From Gillisia xinjiangensis (GTDB lineage Bacteria; Bacteroidota; Bacteroidia; Flavobacteriales; Flavobacteriaceae), in assembly GCF_046298265.1 (NCBI RefSeq), contig NZ_JBKAHK010000003.1, forward strand, positions 62,001 through 126,000: 64,000 bases of DNA. Direction: 5' to 3'. The translations under genes and the position numbers were made by a program. Of the stretch, positions 36,117-45,385 are shown piece by piece. Under the pieces are notes generated by a model. That model saw nothing but the letters and a program-made list of their open reading frames with translations, had not been told where the DNA came from and did not search any database. The first letter of the stretch is position 1, and the number at the start of each line of letters is the position of its first letter.

Positions 36117-37081
36117 GAAGAATAATATTCCTGAATTATTTTATCCGATTCATCCTTGTTTTTAAACACATCGAATCCTGTTCCCTGAGTTCTTAATGCT
36201 CCCATCAAATTGGCATATTGAGCGGCTTTTATCCGGTCCTTGTATAAGGCCAACCCATATGCCAGTCCTCCGGCAAAACTATCGCCACAGCCGGTGGTAT
36301 CCACCACATTATCTACCCAAACAGATTTTATAAATTCCTTCCGGGTCTCACCATTTTCTTTGTGATAGGATAAACAGCCCCTGGAATCCAGGGTGATATA
36401 TAATGTATTTACATTTTTGGAAAGCGCATATTCCGCAAAATCATCCAGATGATCTGTGTACTGATCATCATAAGAATTTAGAATATTTTCATCCTGGCAC
36501 CAACTAAACTGGGATTCTTCGAGGTTCATTTTAAGAACATCTATATAGGGAAGCCAATCATTTTTATCTTCCCATAACTTTCGAACTCTGGCCCCGTTTT
36601 CATCTACCCTGGAAGTTGGGCCGTGAGCATCAAAAATAATGAGCGCCTTGGAGTTTTGCTTGATATATTTCAATGTTTCCAGTTCTATTTCAAAATCGGT
36701 AACCGGAACAAAAACAAAAGCATCTACATCCAAAAAGGGTTTTACATCCTCAGGTGTAATGGGAGCCATTTTTGAAAGTTGTTTCTCCTCCCTGTTATTT
36801 TGGTCAAGAAATTTTAATTCTATAATGGTTCCCCTGTCATGATGGGTATAAAGACCAGCTGTATTTATATTTGGATAAGGCTGAAAAAGCTCCTTAATAG
36901 GTGGTTCATCTTCCTTATTGATATGGGTAACAGGAAAAACAAGCCCATCATCACCAAGTAATTTTGAAAGGGCAATAGTAGGATGCGTAATACATCCGTA
37001 TTTTTTGATAGTCTCACCTTTATGCGTAATTATTGTATCTCTTGGAATGGGTCCTACGGTAGCTATTTTAATTTTACTCAT
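36113..37081 (-). CDS. PfkB/ribokinase-family carbohydrate or nucleoside kinase
   Basis: A 322-residue cytoplasmic kinase. The C-terminal PfkB signature DTTGCGDSFAGGL (261-273) includes the catalytic base Asp267 and anion hole. The N-terminal signature is weakly conserved, and the protein lacks an obvious lid of the ribokinase type. The substrate could be a sugar, adenosine or a sugar phosphate; neighbours give no hint. Standing alone on the minus strand, it is convergent with the 2H phosphoesterase gene. Confidence 0.8.
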   Translation of the reverse strand: MSKIKIATVGPIPRDTIITHKGETIKKYGCITHPTIALSKLLGDDGLVFPVTHINKEDEPPIKELFQPYPNINTAGLYTHHDRGTIIELKFLDQNNREEKQLSKMAPITPEDVKPFLDVDAFVFVPVTDFEIELETLKYIKQNSKALIIFDAHGPTSRVDENGARVRKLWEDKNDWLPYIDVLKMNLEESQFSWCQDENILNSYDDQYTDHLDDFAEYALSKNVNTLYITLDSRGCLSYHKENGETRKEFIKSVWVDNVVDTTGCGDSFAGGLAYGLALYKDRIKAAQYANLMGALRTQGTGFDVFKNKDESDKIIQEYYSS

Positions 37082-37329
37082 AATTAATTGCGGATTTTAA
37101 CCTGAAAGAAGATGTGAAATAAGAATAGGGATCTTAAATTAAAAGACCCTATTTTTTTCATCTTCAAAACCTGACTTCTCAAATATAATTAAAATTGGGT
37201 AGAAAAAATACCTAAAGAAGGAAAACAGAAGTTTCCATTTACGATCACTGTAAAAAGCAATAACAACTTCTTATCTTCGCAGCTGGAGGGAGTCGTTTTC
37301 CCGATTCATTTCAATTCTGAATTTTTCTG

Positions 37330-37902
37330 ATGAGTATAAAATTTATAGAAAACAGTTTGTTTAAGTCTAAAAATTACTCCGACAGAGGCTTAGCTTTGGG
37401 AGAATATGAAAGCTGTAATTTTAACGAATGCAGTTTTGTTAGTGCCAACCTCTCCTCCTTCACATTTTCAGAATGTTACTTTGAAAACTGCGATTTTAGT
37501 ATGGCATTGCTGAAAAATACCACTTTCCGGGATGTGAGGTTTAAAAACTGTAAATTATTAGGCCTTCGTTTTGACGAATGTAATCCCTTTTTGCTGTCGT
37601 TTTCTTTTGAAGAATCCATCCTTGATTTTTCTTCCTTTTACGGGCTGAAACTTAAAAAGACGCAATTCAGCTCCTGTAAACTGGAACAGGTCGATTTCAC
37701 CGAAACTGATCTTCGAAATTCAATTTTCGACAAGTGTGAATTGAGCGGAGCTGTATTTGAAAATACCATCCTTGAAAATTCAGATCTCAGAACAGCCCAA
37801 AATTTTACTATTGACCCGGAACTCAACAGGATCAGGAACGCAAAATTTTCAGCAACCAATATCGCAGGGCTTTTAGACCGGTATAATATTATCATTGAAT
37901 AA
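37330..37902 (+). CDS. Pentapeptide-repeat protein
   Basis: A 190-residue protein made of about 25 turns of the A(D/N)LXX-type repeat (for example CNFNECSFVSANLSSFTFSECYFENCDF), which folds into a right-handed quadrilateral beta-helix. The best-known relatives, Qnr and McbG, mimic DNA and protect DNA gyrase, but most family members have unknown roles and many lie in flavobacterial chromosomes. There is no signal peptide or membrane segment. The position before nhaA (328-nt gap) suggests no operon. Confidence 0.88.
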   Translation: MSIKFIENSLFKSKNYSDRGLALGEYESCNFNECSFVSANLSSFTFSECYFENCDFSMALLKNTTFRDVRFKNCKLLGLRFDECNPFLLSFSFEESILDFSSFYGLKLKKTQFSSCKLEQVDFTETDLRNSIFDKCELSGAVFENTILENSDLRTAQNFTIDPELNRIRNAKFSATNIAGLLDRYNIIIE

Positions 37903-38042
37903 TTCCGGGGTCGCTTCCTTAAATATGATTCCGGTCATATTTTGAAACCACTTAAAATTCTAACTTCGATTCTTATATTGCGATGTGAACCTTGAAACCG
38001 TGAATTTCGCAAGATCAAGTTCTCCACTTCAATTCCTTCAGC

Positions 38043-38098
38043 ATGAAATGAGCAAAACGGAAACACGATACAAACACAGGGGAAGATATGCGAATTAC
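38043..38098 (+). promoter_or_regulatory. Copy B1 of the 56-nt leader element (distal, before nhaA)
   Basis: Begins ATGAAATGAGCAAAACGG and ends ATATGCGAATTAC. It matches the proximal copy B2 at 51 of 56 positions and copy A at 21085-21140 at 46 of 56, all without gaps. B1 and B2 are 86 bp apart (about eight helical turns). Confidence 0.65.
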
Positions 38099-38128
38099 AT
38101 ATGTCCGCTAAAACCATAAAACATACAG

Positions 38129-38184
38129 ATGAAATGAGCAAAACTGAAACACGATACAAACACCGATGAAAATATGCGAATTAC
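38129..38184 (+). promoter_or_regulatory. Copy B2 of the 56-nt leader element (proximal, before nhaA)
   Basis: Begins ATGAAATGAGCAAAACTG and ends ATATGCGAATTAC, 46 nt before the nhaA start. It is followed at once by the hairpin at 38185-38204. With copy B1 it fills most of the 328-nt gap between the pentapeptide-repeat gene and nhaA. No TAnnTTTG element was found in the gap, so the element may itself contain the promoter. Confidence 0.65.
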
Positions 38185-38204
38185 TCCCGATAGCCATCGG
38201 GAGA
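38185..38204. repeat. CTCCCGAT-AGCC-ATCGGGAG hairpin before nhaA
   Basis: Perfect 8-bp stem with a 4-nt loop, 26 nt upstream of the nhaA start. A cousin, CCCCGATGCATCGGGG, is at 46875-46890. Could expose or hide the nhaA start region. Confidence 0.65.
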
Positions 38205-38230
38205 CCATTAAAAAACAATAATATAAACAG

Positions 38231-39652
38231 ATGAAAAAGTCTACTCTGGATATTTATTTATTGCTTCCAATAAAAGGTTTTATCGAAAAACAAACCTCTG
38301 TTGGGCTCCTGCTTATCTTTTCGGCCATACTGGCCATGATCATCGCAAATTCTCCGCTGGCTGAGCAATACCATGCTTTTTGGAAACAGTACATCCATAT
38401 TGGTTTTAACGATTCTGTAATAAGCAAAAACCTGCTTCACTGGATTAACGATGGACTTATGTCCATTTTCTTTTTTATGGTAGGTTTGGAATTAAAAAGA
38501 GAGATCATCCAGGGTGAACTTTCCACCTTGCGCGGAGCGGCACTACCTGTTGCTGCGGCCATCGGCGGTATGCTATTCCCGGCACTCATCTATTATTTTT
38601 TTACCGCAGGAACGCCTGCTGTTTCCGGATGGGGAATCCCGATGGCCACCGATATAGCCTTTGCCTTGGGCCTTTTATACCTGCTGGGAGATAAAGTTCC
38701 TTTAACGCTAAAGGTGTTTTTAACGGCATTGGCCATTGTGGATGATCTGGGAGCTGTGCTGGTAATCGCCTTGTTTTATACCGCCGATATTTCCATGGAT
38801 AATCTTGCGATGGGTGGATTTTTTCTGCTCATATTATTCACGGCGAACTATGTAGGGATTAGAAACACTATTTTTTACGCCATTGTAGGAATTGGAGGTC
38901 TTTGGATGGCGGTCATGCTCTCCGGGGTTCATGCCACTATCGCAGCTGTAATTGCTGCTTTTGCAATCCCCTCTACAAAAAGGATCAATGCTCCGTTGTT
39001 TCTTAGAAAAGTGAAATTATTATCTTATCAAATCAAAAATCAACTCAAGCTTCAGAGAAAAGAGGAAGATGAGGAAGATGAGTTTGAGGATGAAGAAGAA
39101 GACAAGGATAAAATCACCCATATGATAGAAAAATTTTCTTCCTTAACCATAGATGCCACACCTCCATTGCAACGGCTGGAGCATGCCTTGCATCCTTTGG
39201 TAAGTTTTGTGATCCTTCCGCTGTTTGCCTTTGCCAATGCCGGAGTAACACTTACTTCAGAATCCTTTGCCTTTTTGCAAAGCCCGGTAACTATCGGCGT
39301 TGTTTCAGGACTTATGCTCGGAAAATTTCTTGGGGTAGTACTTTTTACAAGGCTTATGGTGTTCCTGAAAATCTCACAACTGCCAAAAGGAGTAACCTGG
39401 AAACATGTATACGGTATAGGGATCCTGGCAGGAATAGGTTTTACCATGTCCTTTTTCATCACCGAACTCGCATTTACAACTGAAGATTTCAGGATACAGG
39501 CCAAGATGGGAATTCTCGTGGCCTCATTGCTGGCAGGCCTTACAGGCTATTTCTATCTATGGCTTATAAGTAAAAAACCAAAAAAAGCACCTGTTAAAGT
39601 TAAACCCAGGAAAAAAACTGTCCAAAAAACGAAACCGCTAAAAACATCCTGA
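38231..39652 (+). CDS. nhaA: Na+/H+ antiporter NhaA
   Basis: A 473-residue inner-membrane antiporter that expels Na+ (or Li+) in exchange for protons and supports pH and salt homeostasis. The ion-binding residues correspond to Asp141 (MATDIAFALG) and Asp171/Asp172 (AIVDDLGAV), matching Asp133, Asp163 and Asp164 of E. coli NhaA. It is longer than the E. coli protein (388) because of an acidic cytoplasmic linker (278-294, almost all Glu and Asp) and a lysine-rich C-terminal tail. The unusual leader with two copies of a 56-nt element suggests specific control. Confidence 0.95.
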   Translation: MKKSTLDIYLLLPIKGFIEKQTSVGLLLIFSAILAMIIANSPLAEQYHAFWKQYIHIGFNDSVISKNLLHWINDGLMSIFFFMVGLELKREIIQGELSTLRGAALPVAAAIGGMLFPALIYYFFTAGTPAVSGWGIPMATDIAFALGLLYLLGDKVPLTLKVFLTALAIVDDLGAVLVIALFYTADISMDNLAMGGFFLLILFTANYVGIRNTIFYAIVGIGGLWMAVMLSGVHATIAAVIAAFAIPSTKRINAPLFLRKVKLLSYQIKNQLKLQRKEEDEEDEFEDEEEDKDKITHMIEKFSSLTIDATPPLQRLEHALHPLVSFVILPLFAFANAGVTLTSESFAFLQSPVTIGVVSGLMLGKFLGVVLFTRLMVFLKISQLPKGVTWKHVYGIGILAGIGFTMSFFITELAFTTEDFRIQAKMGILVASLLAGLTGYFYLWLISKKPKKAPVKVKPRKKTVQKTKPLKTS

Positions 39653-39841
39653 TTATTTTTCCGAAATACAAAAGAGAGTATTTATTTAAAAGGCAAATGA
39701 ATTAGTTTTTAAATGCCTTTTTGAGGCCCTTATTTTAATTAACTTTTTAGGTTCGTTCAATACGTTTCTAATCAGTTTTGTAGCAAATTTAGGATTTACA
39801 ACTGGTTCATATACAAAAGTTGTGTGGGAATCTAATTTCTA

Positions 39842-40504
39842 AGCCCTGCAAGGGCGTAATCTGCCAACATCCCGTGAAGCGGGATGAATACAAGTAAGTC
39901 ACAACATCCAAGCCCTGCAGGGGCGTAATCTCTAAGGGCTGTGTTTCATACTAATCCCAAACATACCTCTCGTCATATTCAACATTATATTTTTTCAAAA
40001 AAGCCCGGTATTCATCTTGAAATGTTTTCTTGCGGTGATGTTCGTGTTGGTTGGTAATGTAAGTAATAACAGTATCTATCTCAGAGGGGTTTACCGAGAA
40101 AGCTCCGTATCCATCTTGCCAATAAAAGTTTTCATATCCCACGCCTTTATTTTTTATCCATTTAGATGAATGCGATTTTAACTCTTCCATTAATTTTATC
40201 AAGGCTAATTTTTTTGATAACATACAAATTATGTGGATGTGGTCGGTATAACCACCAACTTTTACTACCTGGCAATCGAGTTTATTGCAAATGCCACCGA
40301 GGTAATTGTGAAGTTCTAATTCCACTGGTGGTTGTATTAATGGTTCACGGTGTTTTGTACTGAAAACGAGGTGTATAAAATTTTTCACAAGTGACTGGCC
40401 CATTGCACGTTATATTACGCCCCTGCAGGGCTTTTTATATATGTTCGCTTTTTATGCGATGGGCTGCACCCATCGTTAGTATATTGCGCCCCGTTGGGGC
40501 TTTT
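39842..40504 (-). mobile_element. IS200/REP-type transposase gene with flanking palindromes
   Basis: The transposase gene (39951-40403) is bracketed by a perfect 19-bp inverted pair: AGCCCTGCAGGGGCGTAAT (39911-39929) and its complement (40414-40432). Further hairpins flank it: a near copy at 39842-39860, CATCCCG-TGAAG-CGGGATG (39868-39886), CGATGGG-CTGCA-CCCATCG (40457-40475) and a GCCCCGTTGGGGC-type hairpin at 40483-40504. This is the arrangement of REP-associated single-strand transposases. Exact element ends are uncertain. Confidence 0.7.
39951..40403 (-). CDS. IS200/IS605-like Y1 (HUH) transposase
   Basis: A 150-residue single-strand transposase. The HUH motif is HIH (55-57, in GYTDHIHIIC), the catalytic tyrosine is Tyr115 (VITYITNQHEHH), and the N-terminus SLVKNFIHLVFSTKHRE is typical of the family. 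It cuts and joins at hairpins near its ends rather than at inverted repeats. Length is full for TnpA. No TnpB accessory gene is present. The flanking palindromes suggest it is of the REP-associated (RAYT-like) sort, perhaps domesticated; size is closer to plain TnpA. Confidence 0.88.
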   Translation of the reverse strand: MGQSLVKNFIHLVFSTKHREPLIQPPVELELHNYLGGICNKLDCQVVKVGGYTDHIHIICMLSKKLALIKLMEELKSHSSKWIKNKGVGYENFYWQDGYGAFSVNPSEIDTVITYITNQHEHHRKKTFQDEYRAFLKKYNVEYDERYVWD

Positions 40505-40537
40505 CTGCAAATTCTGACCAAATAATTTCCAACTTGA

Positions 40538-40771
40538 TTATTCGTATTTGGATAAGAGTTCTGAAGTCCGTTTGAAACGATTGTTTTTAAAGTCAGATTC
40601 AGATTGGTTAATCCGTTGGTTCAATTCTTCTTTTGTCATTGGTTTAAAGTCTTCACCAATGCTGGTTTTCTTTTCTTTTTTTAATAACTTTTCAAGTCGG
40701 GAAACAGCTTCCTCATTTTTAAGTTTTAAAAACTCCTGGATAAACGCTATTTTTCTTGATTGCAGATCCAT
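40538..40771 (-). CDS. Orphan antitoxin-like small protein
   Basis: A 77-residue protein: MDLQSRKIAFIQEFLKLKNEEAVSRLEKLLKKEKK, then MTKEELNQRINQSESDFKNNRFKRTSELL. This pattern is familiar from Bacteroidetes type II antitoxins that are normally followed by a RelE/ParE-type toxin gene. Here nothing coding follows before the transposase region (gap 40404-40537), so the toxin partner seems lost or never present. The loss of a partner next to an IS200-like gene suggests local rearrangement. Assignment to an antitoxin family is from memory of the sequence pattern. Confidence 0.65.
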   Translation of the reverse strand: MDLQSRKIAFIQEFLKLKNEEAVSRLEKLLKKEKKTSIGEDFKPMTKEELNQRINQSESDFKNNRFKRTSELLSKYE

Positions 40772-41033
40772 TTCATTCAGCTTTTATTCAAAAATACGAA
40801 TTCTAATTTTAAACTGTATATTTTCTTTAGTTTTCGTGTCAGCTTGTTGCCAACTTCTGAATTTGCTTATAAGAAATCACAATGTAAAAAGTCAAAGCCT
40901 GTTGTTTGAACCTAAAACACCTTCACATTTTTTTAAATATTATCGAAGCATCTGCCGGTAAATTTTTAAATTCGGGGAATTATTTGACTTTCCCTGATTT
41001 AAAATCCAGGATTACTTTTAAACAACAACTTAA

Positions 41034-42257
41034 ATGAAGATCCTTCATACTGCCGATTGGCATATTGGTAAAAAACTACATAAACACGATCTTTCACAGG
41101 ATTTTGAACTTTTTATAAATTGGCTATGTGAATGCATCGACACCCATAAAGTATCGGTTTTATTGGTTTCCGGAGATGTATTCGATCTTGCAAACCCCTC
41201 TTCGGAAGCAAGAAATCAGTACTACCGGGCGTTGATGAAACTAAGGAGATTTCAGTGTAAGATCATCCTTACCGGCGGAAATCACGATTCCCCGGCAATG
41301 CTGGATGCTCCCCGGGAACTGATGCGGGAACTGGACATGCACATTATTGGCGGCCTACCCGAAAATCTCGAAGACACTATTATCCCCGTCACAAACAAAG
41401 ACGGAATTCCGAAACTGGTGATCGTTGCCCTGCCCTACCTTCGCGATTCCGATTTGCGCAGCGCTTACGACGGACATACTTATACAGATAGGATCGAGGC
41501 ATTGCGAAAAGGAATTCAAACGACATTTTTACAGGCTGCAGAAATATGCAACACGAGCTACCCGGGGATTCCGGCAATCGCGCTGGGACACTTGTTTGCG
41601 GCAGGAATTGAAACTTCAGACAGTGAACGGGATATCCAAATAGGAAATCTGGCGGCATTTGATGCCAATCAGTTCGGGGATTATTTTCAGTACATCGCCC
41701 TGGGGCATATTCATAAACCCCAACAGGTAAAATCGCAGGTACCAACCTACTACAGCGGTTCGCCAATTCCGCTTTCCTTCAGTGAACGGAAAGATGAAAA
41801 ACGGGTTTTACTGCTCGATACAGATGAAGGTTTTATTCCGGAAAGCATTCCTGTTCCATCATTTCGAAAACTTTTAAAAATTACCGGTACCCTGGAACAG
41901 CTTCAGCTAAAGCTGGAATCGCCGGGAGATCCCGGAGAACTCCAATCTTTACTGGAAGTAATTCTAACCGAAGAACAATACGATGCAGATAAAATATTGC
42001 TTTTTGATGAGCTGATAACAGGTTTTGACATACCCGGATTTGAGATCGTGAAACACCGAACAGATTTTAAGCATCAACTAAAAGGTGCTGCCGATCTTTA
42101 TAAAAATTCCCAACAACTGGAAGATCTTAAACCCCGGGAAGTATTCCTGGAACTCATTACAAAACACGAGTGTAATCAGGAATTGCACCAGGAGATCCTG
42201 AGCGCTTTTGATGAGTTATTGCAAGAAGTTGAAATGGATGAAAATACCGCTTTATGA
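41034..42257 (+). CDS. sbcD: Exonuclease subunit SbcD (Mre11-like)
   Basis: A 407-residue calcineurin-fold nuclease. Metal-binding motifs are DWHIGKKL (residues 8-15), SGDVFD (near 46-51), GGNHD (82-86), and GHIH (near 225-228) after the LGHLF motif. With SbcC it forms an ATP-dependent double-strand nuclease that opens DNA hairpins and protein-blocked ends. It overlaps sbcC by 4 nt (ATGA), typical of the operon. Intact and of normal length. Confidence 0.95.
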   Translation: MKILHTADWHIGKKLHKHDLSQDFELFINWLCECIDTHKVSVLLVSGDVFDLANPSSEARNQYYRALMKLRRFQCKIILTGGNHDSPAMLDAPRELMRELDMHIIGGLPENLEDTIIPVTNKDGIPKLVIVALPYLRDSDLRSAYDGHTYTDRIEALRKGIQTTFLQAAEICNTSYPGIPAIALGHLFAAGIETSDSERDIQIGNLAAFDANQFGDYFQYIALGHIHKPQQVKSQVPTYYSGSPIPLSFSERKDEKRVLLLDTDEGFIPESIPVPSFRKLLKITGTLEQLQLKLESPGDPGELQSLLEVILTEEQYDADKILLFDELITGFDIPGFEIVKHRTDFKHQLKGAADLYKNSQQLEDLKPREVFLELITKHECNQELHQEILSAFDELLQEVEMDENTAL

Positions 42258-45200
42258 AGATCCTAAAAATAGAATTCCAGAACATCAATTCCCTTCGCGG
42301 AACCCATATAATCGACTTTACCAAAGCTCCTTTTACAACGAGTTCGCTCTTTGCGATCACGGGACCCACCGGAAGCGGAAAAAGCACGATCCTGGATGTG
42401 ATCTCCCTGGCGCTTTTCAACCAGGTGCCCAGGTTGGGCAAGATCTCCAGGAAAGAAATAGAAGAAAAAGGGGCTATTCTTACCCGAAACCAAAAAGAGG
42501 CATTCGCAACGGTAACCTACGAATGTAAAAGCGGGGAATATGCCTCCACCTGGAGCATCTCCACTGCAAGAACCGGAAACCTGAAAGATTACGAGATGCA
42601 AATTGCTGAGGTTGGCAGCGGTGAACTTCTCGACCTTAAAAAATCGGAGGTTCCGGCCAGGAATGAAGCACTTATAGGCTTAAATTACAATCAGTTTATT
42701 AAGTCGGTATTGCTTGCTCAAGGCGAATTCGCGCAGTTTTTAAGAGCTAAAAAAGAGGAACGTGGCGAATTGCTCGAAAAGATCACCGGCACCGGAATGT
42801 ACCGCCAACTGGGAATTAAGGCTTTTGAAAAATTCAGGGAAGTAAATGCAGTGATCAAGGCACAACAGGACAGAATCGTGGTGATAAAAGATGAGCTGCT
42901 GGAAAATGAAAAAAAGAAGAAAATCTCAAAAAATCTTCAGCAAAAAGAACAGGAGAGCAAATCCCTGGAAGCAACGCTGAAAACCATCAGTAAAAGCCTG
43001 GAATTAAAGGAAGCCATCAAAACCCGGAAAAAGGAGATCCAGGTGCTGGAATTAAATAAAGATGCGGAAGAAAACCATTTAAAAGAGTTTCATGCTCAAT
43101 TTGGGCATAGTCTGAAACAGCACGAAAAACTTCAGAATCACGCTGAAGACCTTCGAACATGGAGCCACCAGCAAGTTGAACTTCAGCGAATAAAGGAGGA
43201 TAAAAAAATCAAAGAAAACGGGCTTGAGAAAAATCTTCAGGAGCAACAAAAGTGTCTTGAATCTACCGGAAAATTTACCGGAACTGAAATAACCTCAGAA
43301 AATATTTCTGATGAACTAGAGTGTTTCAGCAGAAAAGTAAGTGAACTTCAGCAAAAAAGATCAGAACGATCTACGGAATATAAAACACTTAAGCTTCAAC
43401 TGCAAAGAGAGTTGGAAAATGTTTCTTTCAGCTTAAACGAAAAAGATCCGGATGCAAGTCTGAAAACCTTAAATGAGCTGAAAAACGATTCAGAAAAAGC
43501 CATCGAAGCACTTCAGAAACAATTAAAAAATATAGATCTGGAGCGATGTGAAGCCGAAAAACACCGTTTAAACAAGGCTTTGGAAGAAGCGATGAATGCC
43601 AAGCAGGAGCAGGATAAGCTCGATCAGGCTTCAGCTGCTATTGAAAAACTGGACAAGGAATCGGAACTCCTTTTGCCTAAAATTGCTGCTTTTCCCGTGG
43701 AAATAACGACTGCTGAAAACCGGATCGAACTTTTTAAGGAGCGCCGGGATAAGCTGGATCTTGAAAAACACAACCAGGTTCTTAGGTCGAGCCTGAAAGA
43801 ACATCGTGCGCATTTGGTTGACGGGGAAGCCTGTCCTTTATGCGGCGCCCTGGAACATCCCTATGCTGAAGAACTTCCGAAACAGGATTCTGAACTTCAA
43901 AAGAAGATCGTTGAAACAGCTGCTGAACTTAAAACCTGGACCGATAAACTCACTGAAGCAACCACAAGTTTTAAGCATTTTGATGATCGACAGAGCGTGA
44001 TCAACGGACAAAAAGCAAATTTGGAAGCCGAACTGAAAGCAGATTTATCCCAATTTAAAGAGAAATTCCCTCAATTTCAGATTGAAGAAAACAGGGACTG
44101 GGACCAACTTTTCAGGAATTACAGGACACAACTTCAACAGTTGGAAGCATATGAAAAAGAATACGGCAAATTAAAGGCGATTCAAACAGCGATCCCAATA
44201 CATTTTAGGTTAAATGGAGTATTAAGCGAAGGCGTGGAAGTAAAGGCACAATTGGATAAACTTTATTTGGGAACTGATATTCACAAAGATTGCGGCCAAT
44301 TTCAGCAAACATGGACCGCATTAAAACAAGATCATACCGGACTTGCTAATCAGTTAAAAGAACTGGAAATCAGAATCGAAAAACAAACAGAAATCTTCAG
44401 GAATCTGGAGCACCATTTAACTGATGCGGTTAAGGCACAGGATTTTTCAACTATTGCGGAAGCCCGGAAAGCACTTTTGCCCGAACTGGATTATAACCAG
44501 TTGCGATCACGAAGGGAAAAAATAAAAAATGACCTCGATATCCACCTCAACTCACTGAAATTACTGTCCACACAATTACAGAATCTCCAAAAACAGGATG
44601 TGGAAAAAACCGCTGAAACCTTAGTTTCGGAATTAAAACAGCATCAGGACCTGTTTCAAAGCATAACATCGGCTTGCGAAGAGCTGCGAAGAAAATTGCA
44701 AAATGACAAAGATCGTAGGGAACAACTGGAAAAACTGGAGGCCGGAATTGCAGAAAAGGAAAAACAAAATAAACGATGGAAGTTGCTGAATGAACTTATT
44801 GGGGATTCCCAGGGGAAAAAATTCAACGATTTTGCACAGGATTTGAGTTTGAGTCAGTTGCTGCAACATGCAAACATACGGCTGGCAGACCTTAGCGACC
44901 GCTATAAGATCGATAAACCTACAGCGCAGGAAGATGATGGCCTGGTAGCAATTGATGAGCATATGGGTGGGCAGCGACGATCTGTAAAAACCCTTTCCGG
45001 GGGAGAAACCTTTATTTTGAGTTTATCGATGGCTTTAGCCCTCTCTGACCTGGCTTCACGGAATGTGGAGATCAACAGTTTATTTATAGATGAAGGATTT
45101 GGAACTTTGGATCCCGAAACCCTGGATCAAACCCTGGACACCCTTGAAAAATTACAATCGGAATCCTCTAAAACCATAGGAATCATAAGTCATGTAGATT

Positions 45201-45280
45201 CTTTAAAAGAACGTATCGCGACACAAATTCAGCTAAAAAGGCACGGACAGGGATATAGTACCCTGGAGGTAACAAGTTAA
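42254..45280 (+). CDS. sbcC: Exonuclease subunit SbcC (Rad50-like ATPase)
   Basis: A 1008-residue SMC-like ATPase. Walker A is GPTGSGKST (37-45); long coiled coils run from about 180 to 510 and 560 to 840; the zinc hook CPLC is at 527-530; the ABC signature LSGGETFILSLS and Walker B SLFIDEGFGTLD lie near the C-terminus (about 914-950). ATP binding drives SbcD cutting at hairpins. It is the second gene of the sbcDC operon. Hairpin cleavage is of interest because this region is rich in palindromes. Confidence 0.95.
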   Translation: MKILKIEFQNINSLRGTHIIDFTKAPFTTSSLFAITGPTGSGKSTILDVISLALFNQVPRLGKISRKEIEEKGAILTRNQKEAFATVTYECKSGEYASTWSISTARTGNLKDYEMQIAEVGSGELLDLKKSEVPARNEALIGLNYNQFIKSVLLAQGEFAQFLRAKKEERGELLEKITGTGMYRQLGIKAFEKFREVNAVIKAQQDRIVVIKDELLENEKKKKISKNLQQKEQESKSLEATLKTISKSLELKEAIKTRKKEIQVLELNKDAEENHLKEFHAQFGHSLKQHEKLQNHAEDLRTWSHQQVELQRIKEDKKIKENGLEKNLQEQQKCLESTGKFTGTEITSENISDELECFSRKVSELQQKRSERSTEYKTLKLQLQRELENVSFSLNEKDPDASLKTLNELKNDSEKAIEALQKQLKNIDLERCEAEKHRLNKALEEAMNAKQEQDKLDQASAAIEKLDKESELLLPKIAAFPVEITTAENRIELFKERRDKLDLEKHNQVLRSSLKEHRAHLVDGEACPLCGALEHPYAEELPKQDSELQKKIVETAAELKTWTDKLTEATTSFKHFDDRQSVINGQKANLEAELKADLSQFKEKFPQFQIEENRDWDQLFRNYRTQLQQLEAYEKEYGKLKAIQTAIPIHFRLNGVLSEGVEVKAQLDKLYLGTDIHKDCGQFQQTWTALKQDHTGLANQLKELEIRIEKQTEIFRNLEHHLTDAVKAQDFSTIAEARKALLPELDYNQLRSRREKIKNDLDIHLNSLKLLSTQLQNLQKQDVEKTAETLVSELKQHQDLFQSITSACEELRRKLQNDKDRREQLEKLEAGIAEKEKQNKRWKLLNELIGDSQGKKFNDFAQDLSLSQLLQHANIRLADLSDRYKIDKPTAQEDDGLVAIDEHMGGQRRSVKTLSGGETFILSLSMALALSDLASRNVEINSLFIDEGFGTLDPETLDQTLDTLEKLQSESSKTIGIISHVDSLKERIATQIQLKRHGQGYSTLEVTS

Positions 45281-45288
45281 AAATTAAA

Positions 45289-45385
45289 TTAACCCTTCCG
45301 TCTTAATCGGTAGGATAATTCTAATTATATAAAAATACTTTCGTACCGATTAAGCCACCTTCCCTTTCAAGGGAAGGAGCCCTTT
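45289..45385. repeat. Copy A of the ~97-bp composite palindromic repeat
   Basis: Starts TTAACCCTTCCGTCTTAATC. Contains CTTAATCGGTA ... TACCGATTAAG (11-bp stem, about 37-nt loop) and then CTTCCCTTTCAAGGGAAG (8-bp stem). Almost identical to 45495-45592. Confidence 0.8.

Noticed and set aside
38129..38184. Hammerhead ribozyme in the 56-nt element (CAGATGA...GAAAC)
   Set aside because: The core should read CTGATGA and needs flanking stems and a cleavage triplet that are not present.
39052..39504. Minus-strand open frame of 150 codons with a poly-serine start, antisense to nhaA
   Set aside because: The serine run is the reverse reading of the acidic NhaA linker; there is no promoter or family pattern.
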